Assembly: GCF_021325795.1 (NCBI RefSeq)
Contig: NZ_JAHPZX010000003.1
Location: forward strand, 434,001-498,000
Origin: Bordetella sp. LUAb4
GTDB lineage: Bacteria; Pseudomonadota; Gammaproteobacteria; Burkholderiales; Burkholderiaceae_B
DNA length: 64,000 bases
Reading direction: 5' to 3'
A program made the position numbers and the translations under genes. This document shows positions 43,582 to 51,536 of the stretch, one piece after another (within the stretch, counting starts at the first letter, position 1; every line of letters begins with the position of its first letter). The notes under the pieces were generated by a model. The model did no database searches and was not told the DNA's origin. It was given only the letters and a program-made list of their open reading frames with translations.

Positions 43582-43803
43582 TTTCTTTTCCTGATTCGGG
43601 CGCTGGCCGAGGTGGTTCGTCGACAGCGCATCAAACCGGTTCATCACGAATCGGTGCCGAATTATGGATTTTCTGGTCATAAGTAAAAACCCGTATTACG
43701 GCGAACACATTCTCATGAGTGCATGCAATAAAGCGCCGGGCCGGGCCTAAAATTTTGCATGAGATTGATAAGTCGGTCCCCCGCCCGACAAGAGAAGAGC
43801 ATC

Positions 43804-44808
43804 ATGGATTTGCATTTGAACGACATCGCGCTGTACGTCGAAGTGGCGCGGCGCAAGAACTTCAGCCGCGCGGCCGAAGTATTGAATATGCCGGCCTCGA
43901 CCCTGTCGCGCCGGGTCGGGGAATTGGAAAAGCACGTGGGCATGCGTCTGCTCAATCGCAGCACGCGCCGCATCGACCTTACCGAAGCGGGCCAGATCTA
44001 TTACGAACGCTGCCGCCATCTGGTGGAACGCGCCCGTGTGGCGCACGAACAGTTGACCGATATGGCCAGCGCCCCCAAAGGCATGTTGCGCGTCTCCATG
44101 CAAAGCAGCCTGGCGCATCTGTTCCTGCCGGTGGCGATGGCCGAGTTCACGCGCGCGTATCCCAATATCGAATGCGAATTCGATGTGAGCTCGGCGCCTA
44201 TCGATCCGATCAGCAATCCCTACGATGTCGTGCTGCGCTTCGGCAAGCAACCGGACTCGGGGCTGATCGCGCGCCAGCTATTGAGCATGAGCTGTGAGAT
44301 GTATGCGATGCCCGCTTACCTGGAGCAACATGGCGTGCCGCGCACGCCGCAGGATCTGACGGGACATGAGTGCCTGCGCTCCCTCATCGATGAGCGGCAC
44401 TCGACGTGGGAACTGCGCCGCGGCAAGGAGGTGGAGGTGGTGCAGGTGTCCGGCCATATGTCGGCGAATCAATCCAGCCTGCTATACCGTCTGGCCGTGT
44501 CCGGGCTGGGCATCGTGGCGCTGCCGGTATTCGACCGGCTCCGCCAAGCCGTCCGCGAAAGTGGTTTGGTGCGCGTGCTGCCGGAATGGCAACTGGCGCC
44601 GTTGCCGCTGTATGCGCTGCTGCCGTCGCGCGTATTGCCGGCCAAGACCCAGGCCTTCCTGAGTTTCATCGAACCGCGTTTGAACCTGGGGCTGTCCCTG
44701 GCGGCGGATCCTGATGAAAAAAGCCGCGAGCAGGATGTGCTCGCGGCCCGCGGTAATGAAGGAAGTAACGCTTTGCTGGAGACGCTGATCCCCGTCGATC
44801 ACCGCTAG
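43804..44808 (+). CDS. LysR-family regulator (copy 1) with a terminator-coded C-terminus
   Basis: 334 residues from ATG at 43804. Helix-turn-helix at about 17-37 (NFSRAAEVLNMPASTLSRRV) and effector domain to about 300 (LRVSMQSSLAHLFLP, GLGIVALPVFD). Its sister at 46573-47478 ends near LQAGLHAAH. This protein instead continues about 30 residues (DEKSREQDVLAARGNEGSN onward) across the porin-2 terminator. The first 55 bp of the gene are almost identical to the sister gene. Probably a regulator of the neighbouring porins, by inference. Confidence 0.9.
   Translation: MDLHLNDIALYVEVARRKNFSRAAEVLNMPASTLSRRVGELEKHVGMRLLNRSTRRIDLTEAGQIYYERCRHLVERARVAHEQLTDMASAPKGMLRVSMQSSLAHLFLPVAMAEFTRAYPNIECEFDVSSAPIDPISNPYDVVLRFGKQPDSGLIARQLLSMSCEMYAMPAYLEQHGVPRTPQDLTGHECLRSLIDERHSTWELRRGKEVEVVQVSGHMSANQSSLLYRLAVSGLGIVALPVFDRLRQAVRESGLVRVLPEWQLAPLPLYALLPSRVLPAKTQAFLSFIEPRLNLGLSLAADPDEKSREQDVLAARGNEGSNALLETLIPVDHR
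44717..44747 (-). terminator. Terminator of porin copy 2, inside the LysR coding end
   Basis: GCCGCGAGCA (44723-44732) pairs with TGCTCGCGGC (44738-44747). On the minus strand it runs into six T (44717-44722). It is about 210 bp beyond the porin stop codon at 44957 and lies within the last 30 codons of the convergent LysR gene. Confidence 0.8.
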
Positions 44809-44956
44809 CTCACCGCAACACCGCCATCGACGACGCCGATCACCATATTGCTGTGGGCTGGCCCCCACCGTGCGCGACCAGCGGGGCTGGTTGTCACTCT
44901 CCGGATCGAACGGAAACGATACGGATAGCCTGGCCGCGCGACGGTCGGGGTCCTGC

Positions 44957-46072
44957 TTAAAACGTGTGGCGCAGGCCGATGGCCACCGCCGTGTCGGTCA
45001 CGCCGTCGTGGAAGGCATAGTTGTCGCCGTAGGACGCGTAGGCATACACGTTGGTGCGCTTGGAGAAGGCATAGGTGGCGCCCAGGCCGTAGACGTTGAA
45101 CGTCTTGTCGTCGCCGGTCAGCTTGTCGTTGTCAGGCTTGGCGCGCTGCCACGAACCGAACACCGCGGTGGACGAACCGACCGGCACCGTGAAGCCCAAC
45201 ATCGTCGAGGTGGCCTTGAAGCCATCGGCCAGCTTGTAGCTGCCCAGATCGCTGTAGTCGCCACCCGGCGAGGTAGCCAAGGCCTGGCCGATGAACCAGC
45301 CGTCGCGGGTCTGGCTGACGGCGGCGTGGATCTTCAGCACTTCGAAGTCGTAGTAGCCGCCCAAAGCCCATTGCGATAGCTTGGCTTCGTTCTGGCCGCC
45401 GACGGCGGCGTCGGTGGGATTCATGCGGTCATACGACGCGGCCAGGTAGACGGGACCGTTGGCATACGACAAGCCGGTGGTGATGGACCGGTTGTTGTCC
45501 GACGTGTTGAAGCGGCCCGAGTTGTCGGTGCGCGTGTCGTCGGCGTTGAAGGAATAGCCCACGCCCAGCTTGAAGCCGCCCAGGTTGGGGGTTTGATACA
45601 GCACCAGGTTGTCCAGGCGCATGGTGTTCAACGCGCCGAACGTGGTGCCCATATTGGCCGAGTTGAAGTTGGTGGCGAAGGGGTCGACCGGCGTGAACAC
45701 CTTCGTCGCCATATTGGTCTGGCGGCCGAATTCGATGCGGCCCCAGCTCTTGGAATCCAGGCCCAGCGTGGCCTGGCGGCCGAACAGGCGGCTGCCTTGC
45801 TGCAGGCGGCCATCGGTGGGACCGAAGCCGTTTTCCAGGACGAATACCGCCGACAGGCCGTCGCCCAGGTCTTCCGTGCCCTTCAGACCGAAGCGCGAAC
45901 CGTTCTGGGTGTTCTGCACTTCGGAGAAGCGAGTGGCGTGGAAGCCATCACCCTTGATGCGTTCGTAGCCGACGCCGACGTCGATCAGGCCGTACAGGGT
46001 CACGTTGGTTTCCGCATGAGCCACGCCGGCACATGCCGCCGTCAGGGCCACGGCGAGAAGTTTCTTGTTCAT
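44957..46072 (-). CDS. Gram-negative general porin (copy 2)
   Basis: 371 residues from ATG at 46072, the same length as copy 1. Signal peptide MNKKLLAVALTAACAGVAHA, then ETNVTLYGLIDVGVGYERI; C-terminus GLRHTF. The two porins differ mainly in surface-loop-like stretches (for example MSGTSSGSRWG against VQNTQNGSRFG). The region behind the stop (44800-44956) is homologous to that behind copy 1 (41800-41937), so the duplication included the 3' flank. Confidence 0.95.
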   Translation of the reverse strand: MNKKLLAVALTAACAGVAHAETNVTLYGLIDVGVGYERIKGDGFHATRFSEVQNTQNGSRFGLKGTEDLGDGLSAVFVLENGFGPTDGRLQQGSRLFGRQATLGLDSKSWGRIEFGRQTNMATKVFTPVDPFATNFNSANMGTTFGALNTMRLDNLVLYQTPNLGGFKLGVGYSFNADDTRTDNSGRFNTSDNNRSITTGLSYANGPVYLAASYDRMNPTDAAVGGQNEAKLSQWALGGYYDFEVLKIHAAVSQTRDGWFIGQALATSPGGDYSDLGSYKLADGFKATSTMLGFTVPVGSSTAVFGSWQRAKPDNDKLTGDDKTFNVYGLGATYAFSKRTNVYAYASYGDNYAFHDGVTDTAVAIGLRHTF

Positions 46073-46572
46073 GGATTTCCCAAGATTCTGATTTGAAGAA
46101 AACGCCTCGATAGCTGTGTCGGGAGACACGAGGACGGGCGCAAGTTTCAATTCATTTCCGCAGGGGATAAACGCGGAATTCGGTGAGTCGCGTTTCATGA
46201 GTGGGGAACGTTTGTCATCTTTCTGCCATCTGCGTCGGGCGCGCCGCGATGCGATGCATGGAGCGCCAGAGGGAAGGGGGCCTTGTCAGGCATGCGGGCG
46301 CGACGGTGCAATCCGTTGTGGGCTGGACCATTGCTAAGACGTCGCGCCTTTGCGGGGCTCACGCATCGTTGCTCCGCGACAACGGCTTTTATCTTCTGGC
46401 GTTCAGTCCAGGCTTTCAACCCGCTTAAACGCATGCGTTCGTTCGTACGGAAATGGGCATGAGCCGTCGCCTGAGACAAAACCTTCACATGCATACGGCA
46501 TCATTGCGGCTAGAAGAAAAGCGCCTATGAATGCGCTCGAGGGTGGATTTCCCTCACTAGATTTCGAGCATC
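46073..46572. other. Gap between porin 2 and the second LysR gene
   Basis: 500 bp without a credible gene. It holds the conserved 16-bp block (46138-46153) and so the porin promoter, and at the other end the leader of the LysR gene. The open frames inside show no domain, signal peptide or ribosome-binding site. Confidence 0.6.
46138..46153 (-). promoter_or_regulatory. Conserved 16-bp block upstream of porin copy 2
   Basis: GCGCAAGTTTCAATTC, identical to 43113-43128 and at a similar distance from the porin start. Conservation at this point suggests a promoter element or regulator site shared by both porins. Confidence 0.55.
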
Positions 46573-47478
46573 ATGGATTTGCATTTGAACGACATCGCGC
46601 TGTATGTCGAAGTGGCGCGGCGTGGCAATATCAGTCGCGCCGCCAGGGTCCTTAACATGCCCGCGTCGACGCTGACGCGACGAGTCGATGAACTGGAGCG
46701 GCAACTGGGCATGCGCCTGTTGAGCCGCAGCAGACAGGGCGTGGCCCTTACCGAGGCGGGCCAGATGTACTACGAGCGCTGCCAGCCCCTGATCGAACGC
46801 GCACGCATGGCGCACGTGTCCTTGCAGGACACGGTGGAGATTCCGCGCGGCAAGCTGCGCATCTCGCTGCATGGCAGTCTGGCCGATCTGTTCCTGCCAG
46901 CGGTGATGGATGAATTCATCCGCACGTATCCGCTGATCGAGTGCGAGTTCGATGTCAGCGCTGCCGTGATCGATCCCGCCCGCGATCCTTGCGACCTGGC
47001 CTTGCGTTTGGGCAAGCAACCGGATTCCAGCCTGATCGCGCGCAAGTTGGGCGAGATGAGTTGGGACTTGTATGCCGCGCCTGCCTATCTGGCTCGGCAT
47101 GGCGAGCCGGCGTCGCCGCAAGATCTGGTCGATCACGAATGCCTGCGTAGCCTGCTCGAAGAGCAGAACCCCACCTGGGAGTTGCGCTGTGGGCCGGATA
47201 CGCAGCGAGTCGAGGTCGCGGGCCGCCTGACCGCCAATCAGGCCGAGCTGCTATTCAGGCTGGCGGCGGCGGGATTGGGCATTGCAGCCCTGCCCGCGTG
47301 CGAGCAGGTGCGCGGATGGATAGAGGGCAGTGGGCTGCTGCGGGTGCTGCCCGCATGGCGTTTGGCGCCGGTACCCCTGTATGCCTTGACGCCAACGCGG
47401 GTGCCGTCGGCCAGGGTGCGGGCGTTTCTCGATTTCATCGAGCCGCGGCTGCAAGCCGGCCTGCACGCCGCGCACTGA
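46573..47478 (+). CDS. LysR-family regulator (copy 2)
   Basis: 301 residues, the usual LysR length. Helix-turn-helix NISRAARVLNMPASTLTRRV (about 18-37) and effector domain with LRISLHGSLADLFLP and GLGIAALPACEQV. Paralogue of the gene at 43804-44808. The leader and first 55 bp are almost identical (GAGCATC before the ATG, then only one change), although the rest has diverged clearly. Divergent from porin 2. Confidence 0.92.
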   Translation: MDLHLNDIALYVEVARRGNISRAARVLNMPASTLTRRVDELERQLGMRLLSRSRQGVALTEAGQMYYERCQPLIERARMAHVSLQDTVEIPRGKLRISLHGSLADLFLPAVMDEFIRTYPLIECEFDVSAAVIDPARDPCDLALRLGKQPDSSLIARKLGEMSWDLYAAPAYLARHGEPASPQDLVDHECLRSLLEEQNPTWELRCGPDTQRVEVAGRLTANQAELLFRLAAAGLGIAALPACEQVRGWIEGSGLLRVLPAWRLAPVPLYALTPTRVPSARVRAFLDFIEPRLQAGLHAAH

Positions 47479-47491
47479 GCTCCCTGTCCGC

Positions 47492-48685
47492 TCAAGCCGC
47501 GGCAGTGGCGTGCTCGCGCAGCACATCCATGGCCGCGACGACGCCACCCGCCTGGTGCGGGACACCAGCCAGCGCCAGGCCCATTTCTACCCCGGCCAGG
47601 GTACCCATCAGGCTCAGGTCGTTGAAGTCGCCCAGGTGGCCGATGCGGAAAACCTTGCCGCTCAATTTACCCAAGCCCTGGCCCAGCGACATGTCGAAGC
47701 GGTCCAGGACGATCGCGCGGAAAGCATCGGCGTCGTGGCCTTCGGGCATGCGCACGGTGGTCAGCACCGGGCTGTATTCGGCCGGATCCACGCAATTGTT
47801 TTCCAGACCCCAGGCGGCGACGGCGGCGCGGGCAGCGGCGCCGTGGCGCACGTGACGCGCATGGACCTGCGCCAGGCCGGCCTCGCGCAACATATCGCAA
47901 GCTTCCGACAAGCCATACAGCAGGTTGGTGGCCGGCGTATAAGGCCAACTGCCTTTCTGATTCGCCTGGATGATGTCCTGCCAGTTCCAGTAGCTGCGCG
48001 GCATGCCGCCGCTGGCGGAGGCGGCCAGGGCCTTGGCGCTGACGGCATTGAAGGACAGGCCGGCCGGCAGCATCATGCCTTTCTGCGAGCCGGAAATCGT
48101 CACGTCCACGCCCCAGTCGTCATGGCGGTATTCGACCGCGCCCAGGGACGAAACGGTGTCGACCATCAACAGGGCCGGGTGGCCGGCCCGGTCCATGGCC
48201 TGCCGCACGGCGGGCACATTGGACAGCACGCCCGTGGATGTCTCGTTATGCACGATGCACACGGCCTTGATGCGATGCTCGCGGTCTTCGCGCAGCCGTT
48301 GCTCGATGACGGCGGCATCCACCCCATGGCGCCAGTCGCTGGGCAGGGTTTCCGTGACCAGGCCCAGCTTGCGCGCCAGGTTCTGCCACAAGGCGGCGAA
48401 CTGGCCGGTTTCGTACATCAGCACCTGATCGCCGGCAGCCAGGGTGTTGACCAGTGCCGCTTCCCAGGCGCCCGTGCCGGAAGCCGGATAGACCATCACG
48501 GGTTGCGTCGTGCCGAACAACTCGCCGAGATCCGCCAGGACCTTGCGCGCCAGCACCTGGAACTGGGGACCACGGTGATCGATGGTGGGATAGTCCATCG
48601 CACGCAGAATGCGGTCGGGAACATTGCTGGGGCCGGGGATCTGCAGGAAGTGTCTACCGCCGCGATAGGGGGCACGGAAAGTCAT
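47492..48685 (-). CDS. Class V PLP aminotransferase (serine/alanine-glyoxylate type)
   Basis: 397 residues from ATG at 48685, with AAGGA 9 nt upstream. GRHFLQIPGPSNVPDRILRA at the N-terminus, VMVYPASGTGAWEAALVN (phosphate-binding), MVDTVSSLGAVEY and ISGSQKGMMLPAGL, where Lys202 is the PLP lysine. The family moves an amino group from serine or alanine to glyoxylate. It is divergent from a FadR-type GntR regulator, which probably controls it. Exact substrate is not readable. Confidence 0.92.
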   Translation of the reverse strand: MTFRAPYRGGRHFLQIPGPSNVPDRILRAMDYPTIDHRGPQFQVLARKVLADLGELFGTTQPVMVYPASGTGAWEAALVNTLAAGDQVLMYETGQFAALWQNLARKLGLVTETLPSDWRHGVDAAVIEQRLREDREHRIKAVCIVHNETSTGVLSNVPAVRQAMDRAGHPALLMVDTVSSLGAVEYRHDDWGVDVTISGSQKGMMLPAGLSFNAVSAKALAASASGGMPRSYWNWQDIIQANQKGSWPYTPATNLLYGLSEACDMLREAGLAQVHARHVRHGAAARAAVAAWGLENNCVDPAEYSPVLTTVRMPEGHDADAFRAIVLDRFDMSLGQGLGKLSGKVFRIGHLGDFNDLSLMGTLAGVEMGLALAGVPHQAGGVVAAMDVLREHATAAA

Positions 48686-48860
48686 GGATGGCGTCCTTGT
48701 TTTTTGCATGCAATTTTGACGCAACGATGCTAATGGAATACCGGCTCAACGATATGCGGGTTTTCCCTAGCGTCAGGAATAGGGGCGGTCATGGGAAGAG
48801 GCGGTTCCGGTCCTCTTTTTCTCGGTAAAGTTCGATCTCTCCCCCTGTCCTGTGCACTTC

Positions 48861-49625
48861 ATGTCTTCCGACCTCGACCCGCCGCCGCTCGCCAGCCTGG
48901 ATCGTCCGCCGCTAGCCCCTGCGGTTTTGCACGACGCCGTCGTGGGACATTTGCGCGCGCTGATCGTCGAGGGGCGGCTGACGCCTGGACAGCGTTTGAA
49001 CGAACGCATTCTGTGCGAGCAGCTGAAAGTGTCGCGCACCCCCTTGCGCGAGGCCTATAAAGTGCTGGCCGCCGAGGGCCTGGTGCGCCTGCTGCCCAAT
49101 CGCGGCGCCGAGGTGCTACGCCTGACTGAAACCGAGGTCATCGAGCTGTTCGAATTGATTGGCGGCCTGGAAGCGCTGTCGGGCGAGCTGGCTTGCGCGC
49201 GCATCGACGCCGCGCAGTTGGCGGAAATCCGCGCGTTGCATTTCGAGATGCTGGCCTGTCATGCGCGCCATGATCTGGCGCCGTATTTCGATCTGAACCG
49301 CCGTATCCATGACGCAATCAGCGGCGCGGCCGGCAACAGCATGCTGGTGGAAACCTATAAGCGGGTGAACATGCGCTGCCAGTCCCTGCGCTATCGCTCG
49401 AATTTCGATCAGGAAAAATGGGATGCCGCGGTGGCCGACCACGCCGCCATGCTGGAAGCGCTGGAACAGCGTGACGGCGTTCGCATGCGGGCCTTGATGA
49501 CCGCGCATCTGACGGCCAAGCGCGACGCTGTGCTCAAGGCCATGCGGGCCGAGGCACCGCGCAATCTGGCGCAGCGGCGCGCGGCGCGGTCATCGGCCAC
49601 CTTGGCCGCGGCGCTGGCCGACTGA
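48861..49625 (+). CDS. GntR-family (FadR/FCD) regulator
   Basis: 254 residues. Winged helix at about 25-88 (GQRLNERILCEQLKVSRTPL and REAYKVLAAEGLVRLLPNRG) and an FCD domain to about 230 with the metal/ligand histidines in DLNRRIHDAI and ADHAAMLEALE. It is divergent from the aminotransferase gene 175 bp away, which suggests local control. A GTG 9 bp upstream is also possible; neither start has a clear ribosome-binding site. The stop codon is inside the first copy of a 16-bp repeat. Confidence 0.9.
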   Translation: MSSDLDPPPLASLDRPPLAPAVLHDAVVGHLRALIVEGRLTPGQRLNERILCEQLKVSRTPLREAYKVLAAEGLVRLLPNRGAEVLRLTETEVIELFELIGGLEALSGELACARIDAAQLAEIRALHFEMLACHARHDLAPYFDLNRRIHDAISGAAGNSMLVETYKRVNMRCQSLRYRSNFDQEKWDAAVADHAAMLEALEQRDGVRMRALMTAHLTAKRDAVLKAMRAEAPRNLAQRRAARSSATLAAALAD

Positions 49626-49719
49626 GAGTGGCGTGATTCGAGAGTGACGTGATTTGAGAGTGACGTAATTCGAGAGTGATGTAATTCGAGGGTGGCGTAA
49701 TTCGAGGGTGGCGTACTAT
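49624..49719. repeat. 16-bp tandem repeat, six copies
   Basis: Unit like GAGAGTGACGTAATTC, at 49624, 49640, 49656, 49672, 49688 and 49704, each with one to three changes. The array begins on the gntR stop codon and fills half the gap to the next gene. No spacers, so it is not a CRISPR. The TGACGT core repeated every 16 bp could bind a protein, but that is speculation. Confidence 0.92.
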
Positions 49720-49832
49720 CACGCGTTACGTGTGTTTGGCTGCGTTTGATCCGCTACGTTCGCTTGGCGCCGCCGATCAGTTACCTTTGCTTTGCTCCCT
49801 GTTCAGCCATCCTGCCCCTTTACTTTGCCGCC

Positions 49833-50456
49833 ATGTCAGATATCCATTTCTACGAACCCAGCGCGGGCCACGGCCTGGCGCATGATCCCTTGAACTCCAT
49901 CGTCGCGCCGCGCCCCATCGGCTGGGTGTCGACGCAGGCAGCAGACGGGACGCTGAACCTGGCGCCCTACAGCTTCTTCAATCTGTTCAATTACAAGCCG
50001 CCCATCGTCGGCTTTTGCAGCCTGCGCCGCAAGGACTCGCTGTGCAACGTGGAAGCGCACGGAGAATTCGTCTGGAACCTGGCCACGCGGCCGCTGGCAG
50101 AGGCCATGAACCGCAGCAGCGCGCCGGCGCCGGCTGATGTCGACGAATTCAAGCTGGCCGGTTTGACGCCGGAACCGTCACGCCTCGTCAAGGTGCCCCG
50201 CGTGAAGGAAACGCCGGTCGCCTTCGAGTGCAAGGTGACGCAGATCGTGCGGCTCAAGGGCAAGGGCGGCGAGGACATCGATGCCTGGCTGGTCTTGGGC
50301 GAAGCGGTAGGCATCCACATCCGCCGCGACTTGATCGTGAACGGCGTGTACGACACGGCGGGCGGCGAGCCGATCTTGCGCGGTGGCGGCCCGACCTCGT
50401 ATTTCGGCATCACGCGCGACGACGAATTTCATCTGGACCGTCCGGCCTGGCCTTGA
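49833..50456 (+). CDS. Flavin reductase-like FMN-binding protein
   Basis: 207 residues from ATG at 49833. The split-barrel flavin-binding family signature is at the N-terminus: NSIVAPRPIGWVSTQAADGT and LAPYSFFNLFNYKPPIVGF. Members reduce or carry FMN, often for a partner monooxygenase. No partner is adjacent, so the role is open. The in-frame extension upstream (49746) is not supported by a ribosome-binding site. Confidence 0.9.
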   Translation: MSDIHFYEPSAGHGLAHDPLNSIVAPRPIGWVSTQAADGTLNLAPYSFFNLFNYKPPIVGFCSLRRKDSLCNVEAHGEFVWNLATRPLAEAMNRSSAPAPADVDEFKLAGLTPEPSRLVKVPRVKETPVAFECKVTQIVRLKGKGGEDIDAWLVLGEAVGIHIRRDLIVNGVYDTAGGEPILRGGGPTSYFGITRDDEFHLDRPAWP

Positions 50457-50579
50457 GCCAACGCCGAGCATCATTGAGGCTGCGTCAGCCCCGACGCGCT
50501 AGCCCCGGGTCGCCAGACCTCGGCGCTAGACTGCCGGCCTTCCCGGCTGCTACAAAGGCGGGAGCACGGGAGGCTGCGC

Positions 50580-51536
50580 ATGAAACTGGTTTGCTGGAAT
50601 ATCCAATGGGGACGTGGTTGCGACGGGCGGGTTGATCTGGCGCGGATCGTCAGCGAGGCTGAACGTGTCGCGGATTTCGATGTGCTATGCCTGCAAGAGG
50701 TAAGCCGGGGGTTCGATACGCGGCTTCCGACGGATGGGGGCGCGGAAGATGGCGCAGGCCTGCCCGGCCTTACAGGTTCAGATCGAAGCGATAGCGTCGG
50801 GCTGCCCGGTGGTACGGGATCGGATCAGTTCGCCGAACTGGCCAGCTTGCTGCCCGGCTATACCGTCCTGGACGGCGTTGCCGTGGATCTGCCGCCTGCC
50901 GTGGCCGGTGCGCCCCGCCGGCATTTCGGTAACGCCATCATCACCCGTCTACCCATACGCCAAGTGTGGCGGCATAGTCTGCCATGGCCGGCGGATCCCG
51001 CCGTGCCTTCCATGCCGCGCATCGCGCTGGAGGCAGTGATCGATAGCGGCAAGGGCCTGGTGCGCGTGATTACCACGCATCTGGAGTACTACTCGGAGCA
51101 GCAGCGCCTGGCGCAGGTGGAAGCCTTGCGCATCATGCACGCCGAAGCGTGCGCCCATGCGCGCAGGCCGGCGCCACTAGAGAAACCGGGCACGCCGTTC
51201 GCGGCCACGGACCGGCCCTCGGCCGCTATTCTTTGCGGTGATTTCAACAGCGCGGCTGGTGACAGCGCTTATCAACGCATGGTCGCGCCCATGCCGGCTA
51301 CGGCAGGTGCGCCGGACTTTTTCGACGCGTGGCTGCTGAAACATCCTGGTCCGGTGGCGGGTCCGCTGCGCGCGCCCACCACGGGCGTACATGACCACGA
51401 GCAATGGGCCGATGGGCCATTCCCTTGCGATTTCTTTTTCGTTTCCGCCGATCTGGCGGAGCGGGTGTCGCGTTGCGAGGTCGACTTGCAGAGCGATGCC
51501 TCGGATCACCAACCCATGCTGTTGGAATTGCACTGA
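50580..51536 (+). CDS. Endonuclease/exonuclease/phosphatase-family protein
   Basis: 318 residues. The metal-dependent fold is marked by LVCWNIQWGRGCDGR (N-terminal Asn), FDVLCLQEVSRG (catalytic Glu), TTHLEYYSEQQR, LCGDFNSAAGDSAY and the final SDHQPMLLEL (Asp-His). The substrate may be DNA, a phospholipid or an inositol phosphate. An Ala/Gly/Ser-rich insert after residue 60 is unusual. GGGAGG is 9-11 nt upstream. Its stop codon touches the start codon of the next gene, so the two are co-translated. Confidence 0.88.
   Translation: MKLVCWNIQWGRGCDGRVDLARIVSEAERVADFDVLCLQEVSRGFDTRLPTDGGAEDGAGLPGLTGSDRSDSVGLPGGTGSDQFAELASLLPGYTVLDGVAVDLPPAVAGAPRRHFGNAIITRLPIRQVWRHSLPWPADPAVPSMPRIALEAVIDSGKGLVRVITTHLEYYSEQQRLAQVEALRIMHAEACAHARRPAPLEKPGTPFAATDRPSAAILCGDFNSAAGDSAYQRMVAPMPATAGAPDFFDAWLLKHPGPVAGPLRAPTTGVHDHEQWADGPFPCDFFFVSADLAERVSRCEVDLQSDASDHQPMLLELH

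Noticed and set aside
46195-46494. 99-codon minus-strand frame between porin 2 and LysR copy 2
   Set aside because: No ribosome-binding site, signal or family resemblance, and composition like non-coding DNA.
49624-49719. Possible CRISPR array
   Set aside because: The repeats are directly adjacent, 16 bp long, without spacers, and no cas genes are near.
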